Positions 1 through 10,049 of a DNA stretch of 64,000 nucleotides are shown here, piece after piece. The position numbers were made by a program, and so were the translations under genes. Under the pieces are notes generated by a model. It did no database searches. It worked only from the letters and a program-made list of their open reading frames with translations, and was not told the origin of the DNA. Origin of the DNA: Amanita rubescens (Eukaryota > Basidiomycota > Agaricomycetes > Agaricales > Amanitaceae); NCBI GenBank assembly GCA_015039365.1, contig WION01000109.1, positions 90,346 to 154,345 of the forward strand, given 5' to 3'. Within the stretch, counting starts at the first letter, position 1; the number at the start of each line of letters is the position of its first letter.

Positions 1-1087
1 TTACCTTAATAGATGCCTCTTTTGCATGTACCGGATTTTGCTTTGGAACAAAGCGTTTGTTCTTGTTCCCCTTAAACTGTGAGTACTGGTTCCCTTCAGC
101 ATAATGCCTTTGGGGCCTTTCTGCGACCGGTAATCCGCAGGAGGCTCTCCAAAGCTTGTAGGAATCCGAATCATTTGGGTTCGGATTGTAGACGAATCTT
201 TCCCATAAATGGGTGTTCCATCCTCTACGCATTTGCTCAGTAATTGGTTTCCTAACTCTGAAGATAATAATTGGGGTGAACTGTCCCAATCTGACAGTAT
301 CTTCGGAACTAAGGTTCCAATCACTGCATGTGGTTCCGCCCAATTTAATTCCATGGGGACAGTTCTGAATTTTGCTCCAAGTTGGAGTATGATGAACCTT
401 GGGGAATTCTCGACGAGATCCTCCCTCTTTAAGGATCTGTGCAAAATTAGGCACAGTCACTTTCTGAACACTAGGTACAAACCTAGGTGCCGTCGTCCCA
501 ATAGGTGATTGAGACGACGAGGACGATTCAGAAACAACAGGGTCATCATTCTTTCCTAATGGAGAAGGAGAAGGTGTAAACCTTCTCTTATTTTCCATAT
601 TCCTGAATTCATCAAGAATATGGTTATTCAGAGTTTTAGGACCGGAACGTCCTACCCAAGATGGAAACATACTATTATAATGTTTAATTTCATTATATAG
701 TATTGGGTCAGAAGCTTTCAGGTTTTTAACCTGAGGAAGGGGAGCAGTGGGACACAGAATCTTCGGTTTATTATCCGAAGGGGAATCAGCAAAAGTAACT
801 TTTTTCTTTCCTTTGGTGACGACGGTAAAACCGTCATCACCTTGCACTAAGACTTTCTCCATAATTTGGACGAATTGGTCATTAGGCATGTCAACCAGTT
901 GGTCTTCAGGGAAGACCTGGAATGTATTTCCACTGGCAAAATCGTGGAAAGAATATTTAGCAGGCTCAGCGGCCTGCACAGAGGAAAACGAAATATTTTT
1001 TCCAAGCTCAGGAGCTTGGACGGCAATAGCCGAAAAAGACTTGGCCTTGGAGCCAGACGCAACTTTGGAGTTTGCGGAGGGGGACAT
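1..1087 (-). CDS. Gag-like protein of the copia element, N-terminal 362 codons
   Basis: The frame opens with ATG at 1087 (MSPSANSK) and stays open to the left edge, so the true end is not visible. The protein is hydrophilic, with Ser/Pro-rich stretches around residues 165-195 and a more structured part near residues 270-320 containing several Trp residues. No zinc knuckle is reached in the visible part. Its position downstream of an LTR and primer site is what suggests Gag; the sequence itself is not one I recognise. The start was chosen as the first ATG of the open frame. Confidence 0.55.
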   Translation of the reverse strand, partial: MSPSANSKVASGSKAKSFSAIAVQAPELGKNISFSSVQAAEPAKYSFHDFASGNTFQVFPEDQLVDMPNDQFVQIMEKVLVQGDDGFTVVTKGKKKVTFADSPSDNKPKILCPTAPLPQVKNLKASDPILYNEIKHYNSMFPSWVGRSGPKTLNNHILDEFRNMENKRRFTPSPSPLGKNDDPVVSESSSSSQSPIGTTAPRFVPSVQKVTVPNFAQILKEGGSRREFPKVHHTPTWSKIQNCPHGIKLGGTTCSDWNLSSEDTVRLGQFTPIIIFRVRKPITEQMRRGWNTHLWERFVYNPNPNDSDSYKLWRASCGLPVAERPQRHYAEGNQYSQFKGNKNKRFVPKQNPVHAKEASIKV

Positions 1088-2540
1088 GGTTAAAATTTGA
1101 TAAAAAACTTCTAAAGAAAAGTATGTCAGCAACAAGAACGAAACGGCATTTTTAAGGCAGTTGTTCTCTAATTTAAGGAAAAGGACTCAATCAAGTATGG
1201 ACTTGACCAGGCCAACGCTGGGCTTATAGCCAATCAGCTATCTTGACACACATGAGTCTTGGTTCGATTACTTGATGATGATGTTTGGGGTTGATGATTC
1301 ATTTAAGAGTTAGAATGCGCCGCATTATGTAGTGTTGCCCAAAGGAGAATATAGGTGGATCATGGGATGATACAGAAATCATGTAAGCATGTCCGTCGAA
1401 AAGACCATTGTAGGTGTCAATTCTTCCTATTATATTATCTGTCCACACTCATGGAGGCAACGCCAAAGTGTTTATTCCCAGCAAATGAGATCTACAAGGT
1501 AAAAACCTTCAGGTCAAATGCCACGACATCAACTTTGAACGCTGTTGGCTCTCTCCGTATAGAAGGGTCCAAATAATATAAGTTTTTCGTATTCTCCAAC
1601 AATGCGTAGGACTATTTTGATGTGCTGCTAGGTCGCGTGTCTTTTGCCATTGACACTATATGACTGACATCAAAAAGGAAGTCCATCTAGGGTAGCATTG
1701 GCCACTAGTCGTTATATCATTTAATCGAATGGCCAACTCGTGACTCGCATTCGTAATGAATCTAACATCCTAGCAGTTGGGATAATAGCATAACTTTCTA
1801 ACATAATCTCTAGGATGAATCATCCCTCTCTAACAACCTATTGGGTCTCAATCCCCAACTAGGTATCTAGGTATGCGGACGTATTTTTAACGATAGTTAT
1901 ACTAATAACCGCTGGGTTACAGCTGAGTTATTCTGGCTATAGAAACTCCTTAAGGGGTAGTTTCTGTTCGGCAGAGTGTACTATCCACAATGGGATATCA
2001 TCTCACCGCTATACTAGAATCTATTTAACTATTTATGTATATAAGGGATCGAAAATCCCTATGATGATATATACTGGTTTCAAATACGTCCAATCACATC
2101 ACATAGTCCAGATAAACTATGTGGGACGCCGAAGTTGCTATGTTCAACTTCGGAAAACAACCCATGGGATCATTCCCCCATGGTAGTACCCTATTTTATC
2201 TCCGGATTATAGGGAATCTAACCGGTGTCCTATCAGGAGGACAAGTCCAAGTATTGTGACCGCTCTTCAGCGTTTGCCTTGGACAGGCATACCCTTATCT
2301 CTGGGTGTAGAGAGGTCCCCATTAGCCCTTGGGTCCGGGCATCATCATTGTTCTCTTAACCCATCGACGCAGAGTCGAAACGGGGGTTAGCCAAGCACCA
2401 ATATTAGATATACAAGATACAGGATAGGTAACATGTGCGCTACCCGAACTAATACCTTTGTTACCTTAAACCGTTGTAACGACAACGGCGGTCTTGAGCG
2501 TTCATGTGTGAAGACAACATGACCGACCAGCCAAAGGCTG
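1088..2540 (-). other. Long hairpin-rich leader of the copia element
   Basis: About 1.45 kb between primer site and Gag start, without an open frame above 60 codons on the minus strand. It holds a run of perfect or near-perfect stem-loops, for example at 2044-2061, 2100-2124, 2130-2154, 2162-2183, 2246-2283 (with a nested CGCT/AGCG hairpin) and 2471-2488. This density suggests a structured RNA such as a packaging or internal-entry signal; that function is inference. Confidence 0.5.
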
Positions 2541-2560
2541 TTGGTCCGGGGCCCATAACC
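2541..2560 (-). other. Copia-type primer-binding site (half tRNA-iMet)
   Basis: On the minus strand the bases directly after the LTR read GGTTATGGGCCCCGG. This is complementary to the anticodon arm of initiator tRNA-Met, the internal-cleavage primer known from Drosophila copia. It fixes the LTR end at 2561. Confidence 0.75.
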
Positions 2561-3164
2561 TGACGAAGTTGGGTTCTCCTCATCATGGAGTCCAACGCAG
2601 CAGCGCAGCGCATGTGACTGAGTAAGGAACCGACTTACTGTGAAGGTAGGAGTGTGTAGGGGACTTTATAGGAGCTAGAGGCTCAACTATAAGATGTGGA
2701 GATGAGAGTAAGAAGTTAGGAGGATACGACGAATTGTCCCTCCTTATATATTGTCTGAGATACAAATAAGTGTAAACTATGCTATCTACGGACCTTATCC
2801 TATTGGATGATAAGGTGTGTATTGTATTACACAGCTATCGTCATATAGACTCATCATATGACAATATGTGAGTCATAACGTATCATATGATCTATTCCTA
2901 GTCATAATGATTGACAGAATTTATAGAGTTCTGTCATATCTGACATATTGCTGTATGACAGATATTATAGAGTTCATTCTTGACAGATTGCTGTAGAATG
3001 ACGATATATGATTCATAAGGAATCATATCTAGTAACTATGACGCAAGCGTATTTATATCTACTTAATCTATACGTTAATGGAGATAGATAAGATCATACT
3101 ATCTTATCTTCAGATAAGATAAGATAATCTGATAAGATAAGAAAATATCTACGATATATTAACA
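2561..3164 (-). repeat. LTR of the copia element (5' LTR), about 604 bp
   Basis: On the minus strand it begins TGTTAATATATCG at 3164 and ends CTTCGTCA at 2561, directly against the primer site, giving the usual TG...CA ends. The upstream half is rich in gataag/cttatc repeats. Only one copy is in the window, so the 3164 boundary is a prediction. Confidence 0.55.
2742..2752 (-). promoter_or_regulatory. Putative TATA box of the copia LTR
   Basis: TATATAAGG on the minus strand lies about 180 bp before the LTR end, a plausible start of the R region. Confidence 0.4.
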
Positions 3165-3912
3165 TTATAATATATGGTTTTATATATTTTCATCACCAAT
3201 TAATCAACGCCATTGTCAACGCGAAAATGGCTATTGCACAGCCTATATCTCACTTGCATTTTCCGGGAACGCCGTCATCCACGACTAATAAACTATTCTA
3301 ACATAGAAAGTATCCATCCGCGAGAACAAGTCGCGTTTAGGAGAGCTCCTGCACAAAGAGAAGGGTATATAGTTTGCGTATATAGTTTGCGCATATATTA
3401 CAACGTCTCACCATATCTTGTATCCCCGATTGTCCAATTCAACTGCCGGGTAACGGATGCATCAGGTTACCACCTATCTTTTGGAAGATAAACTGTTGAG
3501 CCGGTACCTGGAGAGGATAAAGTCAACATCCAAATCGGAGTTTTTATCATCTCGGAATTAAATCACTTGTTTATCTGGAAAGATAACCACACGTCCCAAC
3601 ACGCAGAACATGATCCCGTCGAATACCTACTAATTCCGAATCATCAGTCTTAGATTACATCTGTAAAATGAACCGCAAATAATATATTTGTGACCTAACG
3701 GCAATCTTTCTATTTGACGCAGATATATCCACTTTCCCGGCCATCCCGAGGTTAAAAGGTGCATGCGCCCGGAGCGAGAAGCCGAGGATGGGTTGTCGTA
3801 AAAGGCTGACTATGCCATTCGGCAACGCAGCGGATGTGAAATTTTAACACGGAAAAAGATGGGGAAAAAAGACTGCTCAAACTCCCACCTCTTTACCTTC
3901 GGCCTTCATCTC
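3165..3912. other. Intergenic stretch, nothing identified
   Basis: Between the copia LTR and the HECT-like gene. No convincing coding frame, RNA gene or terminal repeat was seen. An alternative upstream ATG for the next gene lies at 3859 in the same frame. Confidence 0.4.
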
Positions 3913-6900
3913 ATGTCTGCTGTTAACGACAAGCCTATGCAAAACCGCGGAGAGTGCACTCAGAGGACGTGCAACTGCGACCGTGCTCTGTTTGGTCCCT
4001 TATACGAAGGACAACCCAAGAATGCATCTGAACCTTGCCATTGCAACCATCCTTGGTGGATGCACGCTGACGTTCAGCCGTCAACCACAGGACGTGGCCA
4101 TTGCCAATCCAGCGGCTGCGGAGGGTATTATCCAATGGTAAAATCTCTGTTTACTTCGGGAACGATTAAAACTAAGGACCACTTTAGGACCACGGAGCTT
4201 ACCCTAGGTCATGCGTATGTGGGCAGCCATACGATCGCCACGAGCTCCTTGTCTCGGCTCCGTCCGAGTCAAACGGAGAGACTGCCGCCGTCATCGCTCG
4301 TAGCCCTCCTGTACGCGCGTTTGCTAACGTGGGTAGGGGGCCCGTCCTCTGGGACCCGTCTCGCTCGACCGTGAACGAGGTCAATCGGCAGCGAACGGAG
4401 GCAATGGTACGACACCGCCCCCCCAACTCACGTAGCCGCACCCAGACGTCACAGCCAGCTCCGCAAATCCCTCTGCCCTCTTCCACTCTCATTGAAGATT
4501 ACATTTGCGCAGTATGGCCCTTCGTGGTGCGTCAGCCTCTTGCCAGAAGTGACCTCGTCACTGAACTTACTTAGCTTGACAAATCATATTCGTACAAAGG
4601 TCACCTGCCACCCAAACCTGTTTTCACCGTTCGCCTTTTCGAGGAGACAGTGGAACACTTGTTTAAAAACGAACTAGCTTTTCGTCTAAAAATTGGTCAG
4701 CACAGGTCTGAACTGTGGAAGATAATTGATCGTTCCTTACATGAGCATCTCACTAACCACGGATTCCAAATCACCCGTCGCGACGGGGACAATGGAAACT
4801 CGTTTAATAAACTGTCTTGGGATGTGTTGGGTCAATCGAAGAAAACCAGGGACCGGCTAGATTTCAAATCGGGTTTAGTCGGGCTTGCAGGTTTCACCCT
4901 CGAATTCTTGTCCAGAGAAGCGATCAATGTGCCGCTCTACGAAGGTGGACCCAAAGTTCCATGTCTTTTCCTCGGTATGCGACCATCCTTGTCATTGTAT
5001 GTGCTCCTTGCTGATCTACGCGTCTAGCCCCTACACATGGTAACATTCGGGGTCCCATAACTGATGGGCCTGTCAGTCACCTACATCACGCATGCATGCC
5101 ATGGCGCCTATTAGCCCGCTTCAAAACGCTGTTTAAGACCGATAAAGTCGGTGGTGACGAGTGTATTGCTGGTCAATGCCCCACCGCCGAAGAAGAACCT
5201 GTCCCAACTCCCTCTGTAAGTGCCATTGAATTCTGGACACCAGCACTGACTGGTTTATCCAGAATACTGTTTGTCGCGCTCGGTCTCCATTGTCCCCAGT
5301 AAGAAGACTTCCGATGCACCTTTCTTCTGCTCACCGTTGTCCTACAGCCACATAACCGCAATGTCCGGCAACGCCGAGACAGCCGGAACTCGCCAGCCTC
5401 CGACGAAGATAGTGACATGGAGGATCTTCCGTTGCCGCCGTCGCCCGCGGTAAGGACTTTCGCGATGTACATTTCCTCTCTTCAACCCTTGTTCTACAGA
5501 CTCGTCGCCGCCTGAACCCCCGGCAGCGTCCAATCCCGTGGGTCTCGCCCTCCGATGACGACGAAAGCAGTGACAGCGACGTGGAAGTTGTGGTTTTGCC
5601 GAGAGATGACGATAGGCCGCAGGCCCACGATATGGACGTGGACAGTGTTATTTCCATCGTAGGCCAAGACTTATTTGAAGAAGAACCTCCTGCTTTGCCC
5701 AACTTATTAGCAGCACTCAATCACGTAGACGATGTCAAGCTTCTGCGATTGGAAAAACTCGACGAATGGCAGCGACGCATCCGTCGCCAGAACAATGGGA
5801 TCGATTATAGCATCAATGCGCCCTCATCGAACGCCGCCGCAATCGCGTTGATTGATATACTAAGCCAATTGTCAGATGGCATTCAGCCGAGGGATTTGGT
5901 ACTGCCAGGCGCGCCTATCGAATGCGAGTTTACATCCTGTAAGGCGTTATTGTCACCCATACGCCCCTTTTTCGTGTAAGTGACAATGAGCAATCCCACT
6001 TTGTCTATCTGACTGCCATTCAGAGGAAACGGGAAGGAGTTCCACCAGATTGCGTTGGGGGACGGACCCGCACACAGTGTCTTGCAAGTAGCTCTTGACA
6101 TCCGTCTAGAGTCCACGCCTCGTTGGCTCCCGTTCCTTGGCGATGCCTACCGTACTTTGAACTTTGGTCGTGATTCCACTCTGTTACGGGGCTCTCAAGT
6201 TACAGATTTCCGGGTAGATGGTTCGTTGACTGCGCTAGTGATGATTCAGCTCCTACAAGAGCCATACCCGATCAACCCGTTCCTTGTGTACGCAGCATTC
6301 TTCCCTGACGAAAAATGCCTTGATTTCCTCGCGAAGCCGTATGGAGAGTATAAACCCGAACATCTACTCGCGATGATACCGGACAAGGAGACACAGGCGC
6401 TTGTTGCCGCCATCTTCGCACACCGCCCTGACGAAACACACACACCGATACAAGTGGCACGTCATCCATTGCTTAGCCGAGCTGTCGTCACGCCAAACGC
6501 CCAGATTGACATTGCCATGTTTGCCGAGCCCCGGCAACCTGACGAACATACGACAATTATTCGCTTGCTCTTGTCTGATGTTCTTATTGGACACGCGCAC
6601 GCATGGAAGCAACTTCAATTCAAGGCCTTCGCAGGTGGGCTACGCCTGGGCATCTGCAGCATCGACCATATTGTCAAGGTCAGTGAAGGTATTTATTTGT
6701 CGAGGATTGTTGACTTACAGTATACGTTATAGCCCAGAACCGACGGGGAAGACCAAAACGACATATATCTGTACGCTTTCAAACTTGTGTCAACACTTTG
6801 GAACAACCGGATCGAGTCGTATTTCGACGTGTTCAATCGGATCTCCATTTCCTGCGTGTACAAACCAGCTGATGCAGAAATAGCTGAAATTTACGCTCGT

Positions 6901-7359
6901 TTGTTCCTTCTACGTCTGTTCCGATGGATCAAGGGCCAGGGGCATCCGCCGGAACTGGTGGGAAGCATCGTGTCCGAGGAAAAGAGCTCAGAAAGCGAGA
7001 GTTCACCACCCACGATGCGGGCCAAGCTCTTTTGGAAAGCCATGACGGATACCGTCAGTTTACCTGCAACAAAAGCGGGTAAGGATGTCACTGTATGTCC
7101 ACTTCAAGTTCGCCAGCTACGTACGCTGAATCTTTAACACTAGATTCGCCTGAAATATATGCCGTCGCTGCAGCCCTCTCGTCACCGACCGTGTTTGCAC
7201 ATCTCTGTGTGCGCCAAACAAATGGACGTCACTTTGGAACCAGACCTCATGAACCTGCTCCTGGAACCCGGATCGATGACTAACGGGGCAGACACCGCTT
7301 TTGATCTATGGATCCACTCATTGTTGGCAACAGCGGACAACAATTATAACAATTTGTAG
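3913..7359 (+). CDS. HECT-like protein with N-terminal cysteine-rich region, one in-frame TAG
   Basis: Nine exons join in frame to 1015 codons: 3913-4137, 4188-4974, 5028-5215, 5263-5298, 5348-5449, 5500-5975, 6024-6678, 6733-7092, 7144-7359; all introns are 47-54 bp. Residues 15-100 hold Cys/His pairs (CNCD, CHCNHPWWMHA, CVCGQP), a likely zinc-binding part; the middle is charged and low-complexity. From about residue 605 the sequence resembles a degenerate HECT N-lobe (GDGPAHSVLQ, then a hydrophobic segment ending NPFLVYAAF) and ends in a C-lobe-like tail with a candidate Cys at about 966 in HISVC, 48 residues from the end. HECT enzymes form a thioester with ubiquitin on such a Cys; activity here is inference. 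A TAG at 4572-4574 interrupts exon 2, either a nonsense mutation or part of a 63-bp in-frame candidate intron (GTATGG...TTAG, 4512-4574). Convergent with the transposase gene, 110 bp away. Confidence 0.6.
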
Positions 7360-7469
7360 AATATCGCTATATGTTGAAAGCTGTAGGCATCAGTAAAATA
7401 GATCAATGATAAGATATATTGCCTCACATACAAAGAACGCAAACGCAAAGTCTACATGCACTGCTATAA

Positions 7470-9941
7470 CTATGGCTGGTTAAACAGGTCGTGGCACCAC
7501 GTTAAGGCGCGAATCCAGATAGCCGTCTTTACATCCGAGTCATGCGTATCCCTGTCAAACACCTCTTGCAATATATAATCCAACTCTTCCACCTGAGGCC
7601 GGGTCAATGGACAGTCCGGCGCTTCACATGGAACGTCATTCATGTTGTCCGGGGCATAATCGTCGAAGGGGTTCTCCCCCCTCGATTGCAACTCCCGAAT
7701 GAGTTCTTCATCTTCCACACCTTCCCAATCGATGCCAAACTCGCCAACATTTTCAATGTCGTCTTCTTGTCTCCAAACGCCATCAACGTTCAGGCGTTCT
7801 CTCAATCCGGACAAGAACATATCGCGGGGAGCCCTGTTTTTTTGTCCCTTGAGTCGCATAACATGAGAGTTCCAGTCTTCCGCCCATTCTTCTATATCGT
7901 TGTTGAGGTTGTGAAGGAAGAGATGGTGGATCAACCAGAGATGGGCAGCTGAATCCACACGTAATCCATGAAACTCTTCCAGAGATTTAAAGAAGGGCTT
8001 CCACTTGGCAACGATTGTTCGTCCCACTTCCACCCATAGCCTTTCGATACGAATGTTGTGTACTGACCTAAAGCTTGCATTAAATCCCGCATAACCCGCT
8101 CTGGATGGGTTATCTCTCACCTTCCCCAGATGTACGATCCGCGATGATCGCCTCGTTCCTGCATCATATATGCCGCTACTCGGACATTTTCAGTTCCATG
8201 GTCCCCGCGAACTCTACTAGGGAGTCCATGTTTGGTCACCGCCTCGATAAATACATCTAAGACGGTGGCAGCTCTGTTGTTCGTGCTGCATCTAAGTCCG
8301 GTTATGAAGCGTGATTTTCCATCGATAAAGCCGTGAATCACGAATTTCCATCTGATGAGTTCTGATCCATTTGTGAGCATGGCGCGTCAAAACAGGAGAT
8401 GACACTTACTGTGATTACCATCGTGATGCCAAAGAGAATTCACTTCAGGTACCAAATAGACACGCCTCTGGATCGGTCGGTTGACAAAACGTGGCTGCAA
8501 CCCTCGTACTCTTGTCATAGAGGGACGTATAAGCTGACATGCAACTTGATAACCGCGAGTTCGCAGGCCAGCCCTGACAAACTCCAGGCTATACTTCGGA
8601 AACTGATCTAGGATGCTTTTGACCTCTTCATCTAGACGCTCCGGTTGACCTCTAAAGTGAAAACGCGTCGGTCCGGTGGGATGCCACTCTTTGGCAAGTG
8701 TTCCGTCAGGTTGGACCACTTCCTGGATGACGGGAGGCGCGGGCTCTGCCAGCTGATATTCAAGAAGCCGTCGGCGTACGGTTCTCGCGGAACACTGTAC
8801 TTGCTCCGCGATATCTTTTAATGTTATTCCTTGACATGCGTACGACAGCCACTTCTTGTCTATAGCGATTCGGGGTCGACCTCACCCGCTCCGTTGCTCA
8901 AGCTGTGCCAACGGTATCGGCTCCCGCACCACGTCGTCTGTAGCCGCGGTTATGGCAGCATTTAAGTACGCAGCCATATCGTTAACAGAAACTTGTATGG
9001 TATCATAGTCTTCTTGTTCCAACAGGTTTCTGGCCTGTAGAGAAAGTACACAGGTCAGCATTCCACGATTTCATCTGAAAAATATTAATAAAAAGACGTA
9101 CCCTTTCCGCGTCAGCCGTAAACGCGAGTACCTCATCTAATTGAACACGAAGGCGGATGGCATCACCATTTTGTATACGCAGACTCTGAGTTACGCGTCG
9201 ACCTAGGTCTTCGTACGCGACAAGCAGTGCTTGTGTCCCCCCCCCTCTCCGTTCCTCAAGGTGCGCCTCCCTTACCACGTCGTCTGCAGCCGCGGTTATG
9301 GCAGCATTTAAGTACGCAGCCATATCGTTAACAGAGATTTGTATGATATCATAGTCTTCTTGTTCCAACAGGTTTCTGGCCTGTAGAGAAAGTACAAAGG
9401 TCAGCATTCCATGATTTCGTCCAAAAAATTAATAATATGACGTACCCTTTCAGCGTCAGCCGCAAAAGCGAGTACCTCGTCCAATTGAACACGAAGGCGG
9501 ACGGCATCACCATTTTGTATACGCAGACTCTGAGTTACGCATTGACCTAGAACTTCGTACGCGTCAAGCAGTGCTTGTGTCCCCCCTCTCCGTTCCTCAA
9601 GGTGCGCCTCCCCTACAACGTGGTCTGCAGCCGCGGTTATGGCAGCATTTAAGTACGCAGCCATATTGTTGACCGAGACTTGTAAGGTAGCGTAGTCCTC
9701 TTGTTCCAACAGGTTTCTGGCCTGTAAAGAAAATGTAAAGGTCAGCTTTCCATTGATTTCGTCGCAAAAAAAAAAAAAAAAAACATTTATGACATACCCT
9801 TTCTGCGTCAGCCGTAAACGTGAGTACCTCCTCCAATTGAACTCGGAGGCGGACGGCATCGCCGTTCAGTATGCGCAGACTCTGAGTTACGCGTCGACCT
9901 AGGTCTTCGTACGCGTCGAGAAGCGCTTGTCTGTGATCCAT
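7470..9941 (-). pseudogene. DDE integrase-core transposase (PF24764/IS3EU-like) with a premature TGA
   Basis: Six exons join in frame to 721 codons: 9941-9798, 9721-9446, 9380-9102, 9034-8410, 8361-8121, 8067-7470. The first 234 residues are copies of one exon (see repeat). A helix-turn-helix-like part follows (GRPRIAID, then ARTVRRRLLEY), and then the catalytic core: WHHDGNH (Asp438), [10 protein letters not shown] (Asp495) and SVHNIRIERLW (Glu530), a D,D34E arrangement. The C-terminus is acidic. I know this layout from a eukaryotic integrase-core family, often named IS3EU or PF24764; the name is from memory. An in-frame TGA at 8884-8882 (codon 284) lies just before the conserved GRPRI segment, most simply CGA changed to TGA, so this copy is probably inactive. 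Transcribed divergently from the gene at 10050. Confidence 0.75.
9003..9941 (-). repeat. Tandemly repeated exon-intron units in the transposase gene
   Basis: Exons 9721-9446 (276 bp) and 9380-9102 (279 bp), each with its following intron of 64-67 bp, are near-identical; exon 4 starts with a third partial copy (9034 onward) and exon 1 (9941-9798) is a truncated fourth. All junctions are phase 0, so units can be added without breaking the frame. The first intron is expanded by an A/T homopolymer near 9765-9783. Confidence 0.85.
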
Positions 9942-10049
9942 ATCCTTGGTGCGCGCAGCGCGGGCAACCGTTGGCTGTGTTTTGACGCTGACTTTCAAAT
10001 ACGCGGAATAATTTTTTTATCATCCGATTCCCTATATCCTCATAAGAGG
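9942..10049. promoter_or_regulatory. Shared divergent promoter region
   Basis: Only 108 bp separate the two start codons of the divergent transposase and unknown gene, so they probably share control elements. No clear TATA box was seen. Confidence 0.4.

Larger units (their letters stand above)
1..3164 (-). mobile_element. Ty1/copia-type LTR retrotransposon, 5' part only
   Basis: A minus-strand element made of an LTR (2561-3164), a primer-binding site, a long leader and the start of a Gag-like reading frame that leaves the window at base 1. The copia assignment rests on the primer site, which matches the internal half of initiator tRNA-Met as in Drosophila copia, not on a polymerase, which lies outside the window. 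The base run ttata directly outside the LTR (3165-3169) may be one target repeat; its partner cannot be seen. Confidence 0.7.

Noticed and set aside
1543..1601. A 59-bp segment with TGTTGG...CCAACA ends that could be a tiny LTR or solo repeat
   Set aside because: Far too short for an LTR, no second copy and no target duplication seen; probably one more stem of the structured leader.
2225..2245. CTGATAGGA in the copia leader as a possible hammerhead core
   Set aside because: The core is CTGATAG rather than CTGATGA and the required GAAA and stems are not in place.
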